Part shown: positions 43,450-56,183 of the stretch, one piece after another | How positions within the stretch are numbered: position 1 is the stretch's first letter | Layout: every line of letters begins with the position of its first letter | Position numbers and translations under genes: made by a program | Assembly (NCBI GenBank): GCA_907163375.1 | Contig: CAJQUW010001866.1 | Coordinates: 1,116,001-1,180,000 of the forward strand | Direction of reading: 5' to 3' | Source: Prostheceraeus crozeri | Taxonomy: Eukaryota > Platyhelminthes > Polycladida > Euryleptidae | DNA length: 64,000 nt | The notes under the pieces: model-generated | Told to the model about the DNA's origin: nothing | Databases searched by the model: none | The model's input: the letters and a program-made list of their open reading frames with translations, nothing else

Positions 43450-43867
43450 AAATTAGTTAACTTGTCATCTTAAAAAGCTTAGACTGCCGCGCTTAAGGAA
43501 TTGAATTTCACGACTTATCGATACCTTTCTAAACTCAAATACGACTCATCAGATCAAATTATCAACTCTATAGGCGCATTCCATTAAGTCGCAACATCGC
43601 CCTCTATATTCGATCCCAAAGTAAATCTGTCATAATTCTCATACCTAACGTGCTGCCATATTTGATGGTTGCGTCATTTTTAAAAGTCATGATACAGGAT
43701 TGCGTAATTTCTTCACCAATGAACTTCAAAGAATTGGCACTTCTTCATAGAGATTCTTTGATAATGATGTTATAGAAGTAGGAATCAATACATCGCCAAA
43801 ACCATGAGAAAGCGTCCGCAATTCTACTGTCTACAGATATATATCATTTCCTCATCCCTCATTGCAG
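43450..43867. other. Upstream region of the GPCR exon
   Basis: No gene recognised. A pyrimidine-rich stretch ending in CAG (43845-43867) directly before the ATG looks like a splice acceptor, so a 5' untranslated exon may lie upstream. No promoter motif was identified. Confidence 0.4.
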
Positions 43868-44193
43868 ATGAACGAAACGCCGGATTATCTCCTCCAACAG
43901 TTGCCTGCAGTCTATGCCATGCTCTCCATCATCATCTTCTTCGGGGTGATTGGAAATGCAATCGTCGTTGTTGTCTACGTCAATCGGCCTCACCATCAAT
44001 CTGCCACATTCTTCATTATCGTTCTTGCGGGCGTGGACATCTTCTGTTGCGTCTTCCAAATCCCTTTCACCATTGCCATGGAAATTATCACCTACCGGAT
44101 GTACAGTCTGGCTCTGTGTCGTGTCTATTACTTCTTCAGCTCATCCAGTCTTCCATTCAGCTGTCTTCTCATCTCTGCGATAGCTGTGGACAG
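43868..44193 (+). CDS. Class A (rhodopsin-like) GPCR, first coding exon
   Basis: Plasma-membrane receptor fragment of 108 residues plus two bases of the next codon. The start MNETPDYLL has an N-glycosylation site (NET). TM1 is about residues 13-38 with the conserved G-N (GNAIVV, residues 29-34). TM2 is about 45-72 with the conserved D (LAGVD, 57). C84 is the extracellular TM3 cysteine, and TM3 runs to AVDR. The exon ends AG|GTGAGG within the arginine codon of the DRY motif (phase 2), a recurrent intron position in class A receptors. Before the ATG lies a good acceptor (CCTCATTGCAG). The rest (TM4-7) is not recognisable in the window. The ligand class is unknown; the TM2 pattern is peptide-receptor-like, which is a guess. 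Confidence 0.85.
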
Positions 44194-44205
44194 GTGAGGA
44201 TAATT
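44194..44205 (+). promoter_or_regulatory. Splice donor of the GPCR exon
   Basis: CAG|GTGAGG matches the consensus donor, and the reading frame stops two codons later if unspliced, which supports real splicing. Repeat R2 copy 2 begins right after it. Confidence 0.75.
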
Positions 44206-46092
44206 GGATCATGCTTGCTACCAAATGCTTTATTTCCTTTCATCTGGTTGCGCTTTTACTGCTTACCAGATGTTTCTTCTTCATCTAGTCGCATAACAGT
44301 TGCATATTACTTTTGACTGCGTTATAAGTAGTAAGATATTAATATTTATGAGTCAAACTTACAAAATTGAAATCGATTATACTACACGGAAGTCTAAGAG
44401 ATTTTAATAAATAATTAGTAAGTGACATATATGAAGTAAAACAACTGTTTTTCAGTTCATTTGTAAGTAGCAGGATTGAAACAAGCCGCCGGCCGGTTTT
44501 AGTAACGCCGTCCCCGGCCGCAAATTTTGAAGACCGGCAGGCCGGTTAATTTAACTAGACCTATGCCGACCTTTGACGACATTTAGTCCAGAAAAATTTG
44601 CTTAGTTAATCATTGCAACATTAAGAGCATGTAAATGTAACACAATTTGAGAGTATCTGCACGCATGTTTTGTAATATAAAGATTGTCAACTTCTTTAAA
44701 CAGTTAAAAAAATGATTGCTGCCAGCTTTCAAACCCTACTTTATATCAAATAAAGTTTTCAGAATCATGTATTGTAGCCTGCATGAATTTTGGAAGCATT
44801 GTGTGTTCCTCAGCCTATCTACTGGAAAATTATTCCAGATGTTGAATAATTTTGGGACAAAGTTAATATCAAAATAAATTATTGATTATATATATTAATA
44901 TTAAAGATACATTCCCCAGTCACCACATGGGATAGTTTATAAAACACGTGGAACTTAGAGATGCAATGAGCAATGGATTCCAATGCAATTTAGGGCCTAC
45001 TACTCGAACATTTGACAGTGGATTGTGGATAATTGCTTGATAGGCTAACTGTGCGCAATAAATTTTGATCGAAGTCGTTTGTACACAGTAACAATCCCTC
45101 TCGGTCTTGGGACACTCACTGACATGAAAAATTGGTGACAAGTTTGGCGAGCTCATTGCTTCAGACTATTATGGGTCAGCTCGCGGTCATCAATGTAAAC
45201 TCAAAAGATATGAATCTAAACTGTAGTGGAGAGAGTTCTCATTTGACGTCGCAGATCACTAGAATTCTTTCACAAGTTAAGAAGCAAATCTTTAAATGAA
45301 GTTTCCACGTCACAGACAAAACATTTCGTAACATCAGCACTCAGTCAGTGAATAGATAGTTCATCTCAGAACCTAAATCGCTAGAAAAACTTTTGTTATA
45401 TTAGAACTTAGAATTTATAGATCGCTTAAAGCTTTCTTGTAAATTTGAGATATTGATATACGCATATATTATTAATGTATCAATGATATTGTGACATCAA
45501 TGCCCATTTCGGTCATTATTTTGATTGTCTGTTTTTAATTTGCTTGGCTTTGAAAATACAGGTAACATTAAAAAAACTATAAAGCAGGCCTACAACTCTT
45601 TAGTTTAGCAAATAAGTAATGACGCGTCTTACTCATCGCACAAAGCATGATATAATAGTGCGAATAATTACATGGTATGATATTTCATTGTAATAGGTAA
45701 CTCTCGCTTAATCGGAGTAACGGATGACCTGACATCCATGCATTTCACGTATGCTGTGTGAAAATTGAATAATGTCTAATGGCACAAGTTGACCAAGCAA
45801 TGTCTGATGATCAAAGCCCTAACCAACCGGTATACAGTGTCGACAGCCGGTTCCAACCGTGATAAGTAGTATTCAATATAAACTAAATATGATAAATTTC
45901 AGTGAAATTTAAGACCATGGCTCCCAGATGATCTGGAAATTACGAAACAGACAATCGGGTTTCATTCAGACGGTCGTTACCAGATAGACGCGGTCTGGTA
46001 GCCAAAAAGGCCGAACCATTTTCATTTGGGAAGAAATGTTAGAATGTTGGCGAAATTTGTTTCATGTGGTAGCTGACGGTTTGCAGTGCAAT
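44203..46092. repeat. Dispersed repeat R2, copy 2 (split)
   Basis: Left part 44203-44470 and right part 45862-46092 match the two parts of copy 1 (7638-8488). The middle is a 1391-bp hAT-like insertion. If the GPCR is real, this repeat lies in its intron. Confidence 0.7.
44471..45861. mobile_element. hAT-like non-autonomous element, 1391 bp
   Basis: The left end starts CAGGATTGAAAC and the right end reads CACGGTTGGAAC on the reverse strand. The flanks GTAAGTAG (44463-44470) and ATAAGTAG (45862-45869) match at 7 of 8 positions, as expected of an 8-bp hAT duplication that has since mutated. The unsplit R2 copy 1 shows the empty site (CAGTAGTATTCAATATAAAC). The left subterminal part is rich in GCCGGCCGG words. 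No transposase frame was found. Confidence 0.78.
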
Positions 46093-46596
46093 GTAGCTTA
46101 ATGTTGCTGTAATGTAAAGCAGGGTACTCATTGAATGCCGATCTAATTTACCGGCGGGGCGATTTGGCCATTTTCGTATTTTTTGCAGTGGACCCGGTAG
46201 GATAATCCAAAAAGAAAGCCAATCATATTCGTAGCGAATAAATAGTACTGTTGTACCTTTTGTTATTCTCGCATTGTACATCGCTTTCGCAGCTAAAATC
46301 AGCCAGCCTTCGTACTCTACACTCACAGTGTACCTGCTATCTCCTTCTTCCGATTCTTTTTTCTTCATAGTTCCATATTCCAGTCCCGTATCTTCTCCAT
46401 ATATTTCTTCTTCCTTGTCTTCTTTTTCTACAAATTTCCTCCTCAACTTTTTCGCAAATTTCGCTATTTTAGCAAGAATTACGATAAATCTACCGCTTGA
46501 TGGACGTGAGTGAATCATGCAGCCAGCAAGGCCTATCGATATGGGACAACCGATTGAGAGTATTATTCCATCGAATGACATGCGTGTTTGAGTCAA
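46039..46596 (-). other. Unrecognised open frame, 185 codons
   Basis: Reverse-strand frame with a lysine/glutamate-rich centre (KKLRRKFVEKEDKEEE) and a short hydrophobic stretch (WLSFWIILPG). The distal part overlaps the right end of repeat R2, and the centre coincides with a CT-rich tract at 46331-46456. I recognise no domain. It may be chance, so it is not offered as a gene. Confidence 0.2.
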
Positions 46597-46599
46597 AAT

Positions 46600-47920
46600 T
46601 TTCAGTTGGAGAGGTAGGAAATTGGACGGAAATTGTCAAGGTCGATGATAGAACGAGGACGTCCCATTTGGTCATAATTTTGTGCATGCTAGACAGATTG
46701 AGAACGGCCATGGGGCCCGAGAACATGGAGGGAACAAACCGACCACCACGCGTACGCAGTCAGCTTAGTTGAGACCACTCAACAGGGGATCTGATGATCG
46801 GGAGTGTGCGCACTCCAAGCTGGCAGAAGCGGGTGGAGAAGCCACCACTCAAGAATAAACACAACATGACGGTGTCCTGTTAAGCTTGAGAGACACATTG
46901 ACTTCAGTTTCGTTCGCCCATGAACTGGCTACGAAATCTGAAAAGTATTCTATCGAATTCCGCGCTGTTTATCATGCCTCATAACTAAATTATCCTCCCA
47001 CAACCAGAGAGGGCCTCAAGCAAGGCAGCATTCTCAGTCTCTCTTCATCTCTGCCCAATTGAAACTGCCATTTTTTACTCGTCCCTCTACACTGTTGAAC
47101 TTTCCCAAATGCTAATTTCTAAATTCGTAGCGTCCTTGGGGACGGCTCTGACACACTGCCATTTAAAAAACAGACGTTTAATAATAACAACCTCCAGACT
47201 GCCTATATATTATCATGTGACCGATCTCCGCTATTTACTAATACTTTGCGATTATTGACAATCGACTGACAATGACGGATTTGTGAATCCCTCAAGGATT
47301 TTATAATGTCGAAGAGTGCTCTCGAAGGAGAAAAGTTTCACTATCAACTGGTCTAGAATAAACTGGTGAAAATTTATTTCCGCAGACTGTGTTATTTATT
47401 AATATGATGTTTGTCATATGTCAGCGGTAAAAATTAAAGAGAAGATAAAGTCAGCGTGATCTTTCACCTGGTATGATCAAGGTGTAGCGAGGAATGTTGA
47501 TTGACAATGTTCAAAAAACCTACAAGAATATACGAATAAGGCTCACCATGGTAGAGAAAGCTGCCAATCACATTACTTTTGTGCACACAATAAAAGCTTC
47601 TCTAACTTAATGTACATTTTAGACGCCTTATACATGAAGTAGCTTTTCTAAATGATAAAACTATTAATATTGAAAGTTTATTCTTACATAAGGCTGAATC
47701 GAAATCAAATTTTCCATTGTATTAGGGATATGTAGAAGTCACACGTAACAATAACCCCTAAGTCTTCATCATTATAGCAAATACCTATACTGGTAGGATG
47801 CGGTGCCCGAAATTGCACAAACAATCAACAGATTTCCTTAAATGCCACTTAATTAAATGGTTTAACCCCGTCATATAAGCAAAGACTAATTCAAAACGAT
47901 ACACACGCTGTAACTTAGTA
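46600..47920. other. No recognised gene
   Basis: Nothing recognised on either strand. Confidence 0.4.
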
Positions 47921-47924
47921 AGTG

Positions 47925-48075
47925 GGCAAAAAGGAATTTTTAATACCTTACAGAGATTGGGTAAACAGTCATGCGTCGCTTGCGGATTGCTGTGAATTCT
48001 ATCAAAATGCTTCGATTACCACGATTCCTTCAGATTCGAAGAATTCAGATCATTGAGCAAACGTTTTCTCCATAA
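47925..48075 (-). repeat. Dispersed repeat R6, copy 2
   Basis: The reverse complement closely matches 56640-56800: CAATGATCTGAATTCTTCG, AATCTGAAGGA and CGCAAGCGACGCA, then GGTATTAAAAATT. Confidence 0.8.
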
Positions 48076-48079
48076 TGGT

Positions 48080-49380
48080 GGTCCTTCCAATCATTATTAA
48101 AGAAGATAGCATCCCCACGAAAATTGGTTCACCTGATGATTTCACTAACCTCTTCTCGGCATTCCCGACTTCATATACTGAATGAAGATAGACAGCGATG
48201 TGTGCTTAGTGTGTCCGAAGTGATATTACAACACTCACGCCACTCACCGGCTAGTCCCCGAATGCCAAAAGTCGGCAGACAGCTCATTGATTGAGTGTGT
48301 GTCATTTGCGATAGTGCATGTATTTGATGTACGACACATCCCTAATAGGAACACTGAAGGAGCAGAGCCTAGTTGTCTAATTCTGTGGGTTTAGCTTAGA
48401 AATGAGTGCATATTACGTTAGCGTGTGTTTTGTAGAATAATAGCATTAATTTAGAGACAAAATCCAACGTACGTCATCGATATTGAAACATCATATTTGT
48501 ATCAGACATCATTCAATTTCCTCGCGAAACAGCAAAACAGTAGCACCAAATCTTGTGGGAAATCCTATAAATGCAACCATACTTGACTCTGAAGCGCATG
48601 ACATGAAATTCATGGCACAACATGCATGTATGTAGGAAATGAACTTTCTATTGTTCGAATTTAACTTCGCTTCTTCTCGCATCTTCATAATATAAATGGC
48701 ATTTCAAAATTCAAAGTCACCAACTTTAGCAAGTTCTAAATTCTGAAATTTTCCAAATTTTGGCTCTGATTCTCTTTAAAAATTTTCCGCAATAATTCAT
48801 GCATTTCACTTTCTAGTGGGCTAAATCCAATGATTTCTGGTGAGCTGTTTAGAATTGCGTTGACAATAAAATTCACATAGGCACAGGTTGAGCAGATATA
48901 ATGTTATGATGCACAATGCTACAAGGGAGCTAAACAGCATGAAAAAATTGTTCAAAAATGGATGCCTTGAGTTTATATAGGAATTTGTCAGTAGATGGCT
49001 TTGATAAATTATTTGTTTTCATCATTTATCACATGAAAGCGTCTCTAAACAATAATGGGAGTATGTCTCATTGCTTTAGGATAGATCCAAGATGTTCTGA
49101 ATACAACTGAAAAAGCAAAATTAAAAATAATGTGTTATTATCATACTTGTGATAAACTGTCAATTCCTTAACTTTTGAATCGCTATGTGTAGCACAAAAC
49201 GGACAACATTGCTTATAAAGCTATTGAGTAGTATTAATAGTTTGCTGCAATTTTTTCAAATAATAATAATAGAAATGGTGTATTTGTTCATTCATATGTA
49301 TTCACACTATTCATACCATTCATGTATTAAATAGTTGCTTGAATTAATTGTTGAAATCGTGAGGAATATATCCATTTCCA
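48080..49380. other. No recognised gene
   Basis: Nothing recognised on either strand. Confidence 0.4.
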
Positions 49381-49387
49381 CGGTCTC

Positions 49388-49605
49388 TGATGCTTAAGAA
49401 GACGAGAAAATGTAGAACGAGAAAGGATGAGAAGAAAAGACTAATGAGATGAACAAGGAAAATGGAAGGATAGTAAGAGTCTTAAGTGATTGGAAAAGAA
49501 GAAAAGGAAAGTACTCAATAGAATAAAGAAGAGGACAGAAAGGAGAGAGGAAAACGAATAAGGAAGAGAAAGAAAAATAGAAAGAAAAGACGAGGAAGAA
49601 TTACT
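49388..49605. repeat. GA-rich low-complexity tract
   Basis: Purine-rich run of GAAGA, GAAA and GGA words without a fixed unit. Confidence 0.75.
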
Positions 49606-49609
49606 GCAT

Positions 49610-50180
49610 ATTGCTGGCTATATTACTTCCGATTGCAACTCTGTCTTGCATCTTGCATCGCTTGTACTGCATTTCATAACACACGCTACATTTCGTTTTG
49701 ACTGACTTGTTGATTAATTCACACAAGAATGTTGCAGAAAGATAATTATTTGCATTAATGGATGGAAATTTCTAACTGTTTCCGTGTTGTCTTCATTATC
49801 AAAATAGCATGCACTGTAACAGTTAGAGAGATACGGAGTCGAGAAATGTTGATTCACTCATTTTCGAACGAAAACCAAAAACTTTCGTATCAGGTGTACA
49901 GAGAATCAGTTTCCTTGATAAATATTTGATGATATCGCGACTGGATACACAAACAAGCAATGTAAACAGACAAGTGTGAAGCATCGATTGGGAGATGGAC
50001 CATCAGATGGAAGCAAATCCTTTTGAAATAGAAATGTCGTGACAGAAGCCTTATTAGTTTAAGAATTACGAAAATCACTCATGGCATTTGAATTTTAGCA
50101 TCTTCTACTACTGTATTGGTGAATAAAATTGAAGAGCTTCGGATTTACCCAATCATACCGTAGAGTAAGAAGTATATTAA
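49610..50180. other. No recognised gene
   Basis: Nothing recognised on either strand. Confidence 0.4.
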
Positions 50181-50182
50181 TT

Positions 50183-50620
50183 AGCTAGAGTAGCAACCCA
50201 GCAATAATTAAATCCCCAGTCTGCATACAGTTTCGATTTTATTAAATGAACTCGAGTTGAGACCCAGTACCACATGTGAGACTTTAAAATATGCAAATGG
50301 GTCCACATTCTTGGAATCAAGAAATGACGCATGAATTTAATAAATCAGAAAAGTATGCCGATGAAAATTGAATTATAAGCTTGAAATTTCATCCAAGATC
50401 TCAACTTTGAGATCTCAACTTTTCTATGAAGACTTGCATTATCATGTGGTTCATGATATTTCCTTGATAATCAACTCAAATTCCGCTTAATTAAGACACC
50501 TGCTAGTATATGTCCATTCCTTTTAATATTCAACAAGTTTCATACTACTTACACGCTCGTATAGTGGTTTGCAAAAATTTTGCTTTGTAGCTTCCTAAAA
50601 AATATGGCACACTCTATCTT
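50183..50620. mobile_element. Element R3, copy 3
   Basis: Both ends are recognisable but worn (AGCTAGAGTAGCAACCC on the left, CACTCTATCTT on the right). Internal blocks ATGCAAATGGGTCCACAT, TCAAGAAATGA, ATGAAGACTTGCATTAT and TTTCATACTACTTACA match copy 1. Shorter than copy 1 by about 340 bp. Confidence 0.7.
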
Positions 50621-51296
50621 TCATATACTTACTCTATGTACCCACGTTTCCTCTTACTCATCTGCCCAGATTTCAAATGGGCAATAATCTTGGTTTAATT
50701 CACTCGAAGTGGTACTGGAATGACGCTGTCCTTACCCACTAATTGTGGTGCTGTTTTATTATTATCATGAGATGAGGCAACTGGAGCAAACCAAATGTGA
50801 TGAACTTTTATTCACAATGAGACTATAACACACTGCAAGTATTAGTATCATTTTTGAATGATATAACGGCAGCATGCCAGCAGTCGTCGCATTTTTCATT
50901 AAAAATGAAGGATGGCGTTTGATATTTTAGACACAGCAAGAAACAGTGGTTTTCTTGAAATGCAAGATATAGAGTGGGAAGATGTCCTAAGACTTGAATA
51001 ATTTAAGCACAAGAATTCCTTGGCAGCCGTGGAAGCTGTGCGGAGACCATAATACCGGTTATCGCGTTTCATATTCAAAGTCCTTGTATTCGACTGAAAA
51101 TCAGTCGTAGAACTGAATTTTGATTAAGCAATCATTCCAGCCACGCAAGTCTTCATACATGCATGCATAAAAAATCAAATGTGTGCAGAAGAGATATGAA
51201 GAGCACATGTTCGACAATGTGTACATAGTCTCGACTGTACTGTTTTTTAGAACCGTAGAAATCCGACACTCTATAAAATAAAATACTAGAAGTGTG
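50621..51296. other. No recognised gene
   Basis: Nothing recognised on either strand. Confidence 0.4.
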
Positions 51297-51420
51297 AGGG
51301 AAATTGAAATCAATAGTGCGTCATGTAAATGTGTTGTCATGACAACGGCACCTAAACGATGGCGGCTTCCAGTGTCTGACAATAGGAATATCAGGAATAG
51401 GCTTATCAGTGCAGTAAATA
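51297..51420 (+). repeat. Repeat with coding-like similarity to 8489-8625
   Basis: The forward frame shows CVVMTTAPKRWR and NRLISAV, matching the reverse-strand reading at 8489-8625. Unassigned. Confidence 0.4.
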
Positions 51421-51424
51421 TTCA

Positions 51425-54400
51425 CAGTTTTCATCATTTCTCTTTATATATAAAAGCCTTTGATAAAACAACTTACAATAAATCGCCATGCGGCAAGAAT
51501 CTGAAACTGTTGCATGTTTCAGCAATTTCATTCTTCTTAAGATCTAGCAACATTGATCTACATCGGTGTTTAAAAGATCGGCTGGGTATTGAAGCTTCCA
51601 TCGTCCGACAATAGGCGCAGGTTGCTGTAGAAACGCTTTTATTAGAAGAGAGCAACCTAGATATTTACTTGGTAGCACGAAAAAGCAAATTTCGAAATGC
51701 TGCATACAATTTTTGTGTTGTAGAACTGACATGCACTTCTCACACGAAACTGTTCCGAGAACTCCAAGTTGTGTTCTCGAATCTTGCACCTATGTAAACT
51801 CTCTCGCCTTGTGATACTGACGTTCATCAATTTCATTAGAGTCGGAGAATTCATCGTGCGTCGATATTGTTGAAGATTCTTTACTCCTGTCGTAGCACTT
51901 TAGTCAGATCTGACTTTTCAATCAATGAAGCAATGTTACTATGATACTAGAAGTAAAAGTGCATTATCTATTCATGCCTCTTTTCAACATCTTTCTTGCA
52001 ATTCTTGTTTCAATATACATGTAAACGTAAAAGATATGTTGATAATTCCTAGAGGTTAGCATAGCATCTTTATGTTAAACTTTAAAATCTTATTTTCGTC
52101 TACAAAGATAGAATTGTGATGTTCATATCGATAAAGCAGATTTTCCAAGTATTTTCTTGTTCGATTGCTAGTGGCTACATAACACTACTTATAAACGCAA
52201 TTGCAACTAATGTGTTTAGTATTTCAGTGAACTTTTTTAAAGGTGCGAACAACGTTTGATGCTTACTTTTATCAATTTTTTCAAAAATGCACAGACAATT
52301 CTCACAGTGCAGATGTTATTTCGACCTCCGAAATCATAGCTATCCGCATGGAACTGAATCTGACTATATGAAATTCTTAGCGGCATTATATACGACTACT
52401 ATGCTGTACATTAAATAAATACACTCAAATTTGCTAATGAATATCAATTATCAAGCCGTTTGCTGCTTCAAGCAATTGATCAACGTATATCAGAATTCTG
52501 TGTGGAGTACAAGGGAAAGCTAATCATTTATTAATTATGAATCACATTCAGCGTTGCCTCAACTGTGCACTTTTTGCTAAGGAACAAATATCGAAGGTGT
52601 TATGAATATCAAACATTAATGGATAAGGGAAAATTTGAAAAAACCTATCAAAATTCGTTTATCCTGTCTTGAAACTTTGTCACTGAGAAGTGAGAGACAG
52701 TCAAAGAGTTTATCAGAGATGAAAGTTTTACTTTTTCCTGCTATTTTCAGCACCAAAGTCAAATTGGAATAAGAAGTCAGTATCACCGTTAGTGATGAAG
52801 TAAACAATATATTCATCGCATCAAGGTCTTTTGGTTATCATGTGTCAAATATAGACTTTTGAAAAGAAGGGCAATTGTCTGTTGATTACGACATCCGTGA
52901 ATTCATGCTGCTCCGTCAATCCGATTAATATCAATTTTTTTGAAAATGCGATTTACAGATTGACGAATATCATTGCAAGTTTGTGGCACAACAGTCGCTT
53001 GCCGGCTTGGTTTTAGACATCAAGGTTTCCAAAGCCAAGTGAAGTTCTTACAAATGCTTGAAATATTACTTACTTTGTGTTGATAAGTAGTCATATAATA
53101 AAACCATCGAGCGGAAAATCAATTTTATTGATTAGAATCTCAAATTTTGAAAGAATATAAAAAATATGAAAGATAGAAGATTTAGCATGTGACCTTTTGA
53201 AATAATGAAACACAACAAGAATGTGCGTTGAAAGTGCTCATAAGCATGAATTGTCACACAGTAACTGTATAAGAAGTCACAGTTCAACGTGTGCTAATTC
53301 AAACTTGGTGTGCTAATTAACTAGCACCCTGAATTGTGAGACTGACAAGCATGACAAGTGCAACTTCTTTGCAAGTGTGATGCAGCCACTGGGATAAATT
53401 GCCTTGTTTGCATGTTGGGACAAACCCACACGCAAATAAATCTATCTCTATGGATGCAGCACATTGAACCGATTTCTATGTAATTGTGGAAACTCTATTA
53501 AAGGTGCCTTCAGGACAAAATTCGTTTATGATTTTATTGTCTTCAAAGCAGGTGTACACATCAGCAGTCACTTATATCCTTATCCGGAACTCTGAAACGA
53601 TTTGGCTAACGGGATATACGTTTGTTTAATGCTCCTGGTGACGTCAGCGGTGATACGCACTACTGTCTGCAGGTGTGACAAAGAATGCTCCTTTCTGCTA
53701 CATGCAGAAATCTTGGGTAGAAAGTCAGTATAATAGTTCTGTGACAAACCAACAAACCAGGGGTGACCGCACAGAAAAACTGTTTAGCTAACAAATCTCA
53801 AACAGTAAGATTCAGCCCTTGAAATTACTTTGCCACTAACAACTCACTATTAGTTAGCCCCAGTTAGACAATAACATTCTGCCTGCCGAAAATTTAGAAA
53901 CAGTTTCAAAAATCATTGGTCACGCGGTCCGATATATATGATTCATACAACTCATTCATCGAAGAAGTTATGTCAGAAAATTGTGGCGAAAATTCGGTTG
54001 CACCACGAGTGCACATTCGATGCGACTTTAAATGCACATTCACGCTATGCACCCTCTCATTTAATGCCTACATATCTACGGACTTGTCCATATTACTATA
54101 TACATTGTTGCCCACCCAATGGATGGAAATCTTTGTAATAATAATTGAGGATCATTTTGTGTGAATCAGAAAGCAAAGATAACTAACAATCCGATTCTAT
54201 GACTAACTCAATTTGTCCTTGTTGCGGTTATCTTAGACCTCCTCGATAACAGATGATTAAATGATGAATAATTCAGACAGAATTTCACTGATATCTAATT
54301 ATTTTGTTTACTTAACTAATGAGCTGAATTAGCTGAGGTTAGATTTTGTTTGTAAATATCGTTGTTATTAGAATAGGCATGTCTAATAACTCCATTGACA

Positions 54401-55912
54401 ATATACGTGTATATCTTCCATTGTTGTTTATTGAAGCATCAGTGTCAGCCTGTTAAAGTCACTTTAATCTTGAATTTGTCTTGACCTTGACCATTTACAG
54501 ATTATGCAATGCTAAAAGAGGAAAATGCTACTGGCGAAACTCAGGCATTTTTTTCAAGTGTTACTGATATAGATTTCCTGACTGGCCAGTGGCATTTTCG
54601 TTTTTTAATGTATCAGTGTTGATGGCTTATAGATGGGTGTGCTGACGAACGGAACTTCACCTTTCAATTTAATAATGTAGCAGAAAATGGAATGTAGAAT
54701 TCTCTCTAAACACTAGTGTCTTCATTTTGTGATCATGATAATCATCACGTAACGAATATTCACTGTCCCATAAATTTGAGCAATAAAACAATTATCCTTC
54801 CATGCCACTAAATCAAGCGGCTCAGTTTTTATGTGAACCTTTAATGCTTTCAATTTGCAAATTAGAATATTGCAATATCTCTTGACCTGCAGATTTGATT
54901 AAACATCAATTACGACATATATCTTAGCCAATTTCAAAACATACCAGCTATCTTACCAACCGCTTAGAAAGCTATGCCGCAAAGTTCATGATTCCTCCAT
55001 GAACTTTAGATAGAACTTTTACAAGCGTTATCAATTATTGGTGTTATCCCAGGGGGATACAGACGTAATCCAATTAATATGATTTAGCGACGGAAGTCAC
55101 AACGATAATCTGATTATTGTCCTACTCAAAGGTCCAATTTAAAGTTAAAGACACTCAAGAAGAAGGGTGTTTTGTCAGACGCTAATCTGGATTATTAGTG
55201 TGACATCTAACGGCTTGAGAGATATTCATTAACCATTCTCACGGCTAGCTGTCTTGAATAAGTTGCAATGATGAGTGCAGACTGGCTTTGAGAGTTGATC
55301 AACTTTTTCAATTTCATTGAAGAAGTGTCTAGACAATGGCTCTTATAAATGCAGGATGAAATAGATGAAGCAATATCTCCGTTACCTTGAAACTCTCCAT
55401 TGCCTTTGTTATTCACCCTGATCAGTCATTGAAAAGTTAATGGTGTGATCACAACTTCTATTGTGAATCTCTTTCATTAAATAACAAATCTGAGGATCAA
55501 TTTTGTGAGCGAAGACGTCAGAATTTCCTCTTTCCGATGGCATATAATCAGCGAAGGGAAATAAACAAATTACAATTTGATTTGACCAACTTTTTGATTT
55601 TATACATATGAATAAGCATGTAATCTTGTGGATTACGTTTGGAATGAAAATGAAATGCAATTGAGCATTATATTAACCTTCCGATTACAGACGATGAATG
55701 TTCAGAATTAACGCGCACAAGTATCAGTAGCAATGTAATCTCCCAGCAGATAGCGAAGTATTTTCCCATTATTTCCAAACACTAAGTTGAGGATTTTTTT
55801 GCATCTAATCAGTTCTTGATGTTGATGCTGCAACCAGCATGCTTCGATGTCTATGTTGAAGCACTGTGGTGATTGATAATTACATGTTTGAAATTAGCAT
55901 GCTTTTGCGTCT
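51425..55912. other. No recognised gene over about 4.5 kb
   Basis: Short open frames only, AT-rich, no terminal repeats or tRNA boxes recognised. Downstream GPCR exons were specifically looked for here and not found. Confidence 0.45.
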
Positions 55913-55920
55913 GCTACTAT

Positions 55921-56175
55921 CATAGAAATATACTGTTTATCTGAAGTTCGCTAGAATGGAAATTGACTCAAGGTCGCGGCACATCCGAGGGAACTAAGTT
56001 GGGGCATGAAGAACCAATTAAAAGCTTCGATTTACTCATGTGACCGATTCTAACCCAATGATACAGACGTTGGCAGGTGCATCTAAGTGAAAATGCGTGC
56101 GATTTATGTGCCGTTATTGTGCATTGCATGAAGCTTAATTTCCATTCTAGAGGTTTCTTGTTGTCAATTTCTATG
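55921..56175. mobile_element. 255-bp MITE (copy b, unsplit)
   Basis: The ends start CATAGAAATATACTG (left) and CATAGAAATTGACAA (right, reverse strand), with good pairing again at CTAGAATGGAAATT. GCTACTAT flanks both sides (55913-55920 and 56176-56183), a perfect 8-bp target duplication. Same length as copy a without its Tc1 insertion; the corresponding position near 56122 reads CA, so this copy shows the uninterrupted site. Confidence 0.9.
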
Positions 56176-56183
56176 GCTACTAT

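Noticed and set aside
46039-46596. Host gene of 185 codons
   Set aside because: No domain recognised; it overlaps repeat R2 and a CT-rich tract and could be open by chance.
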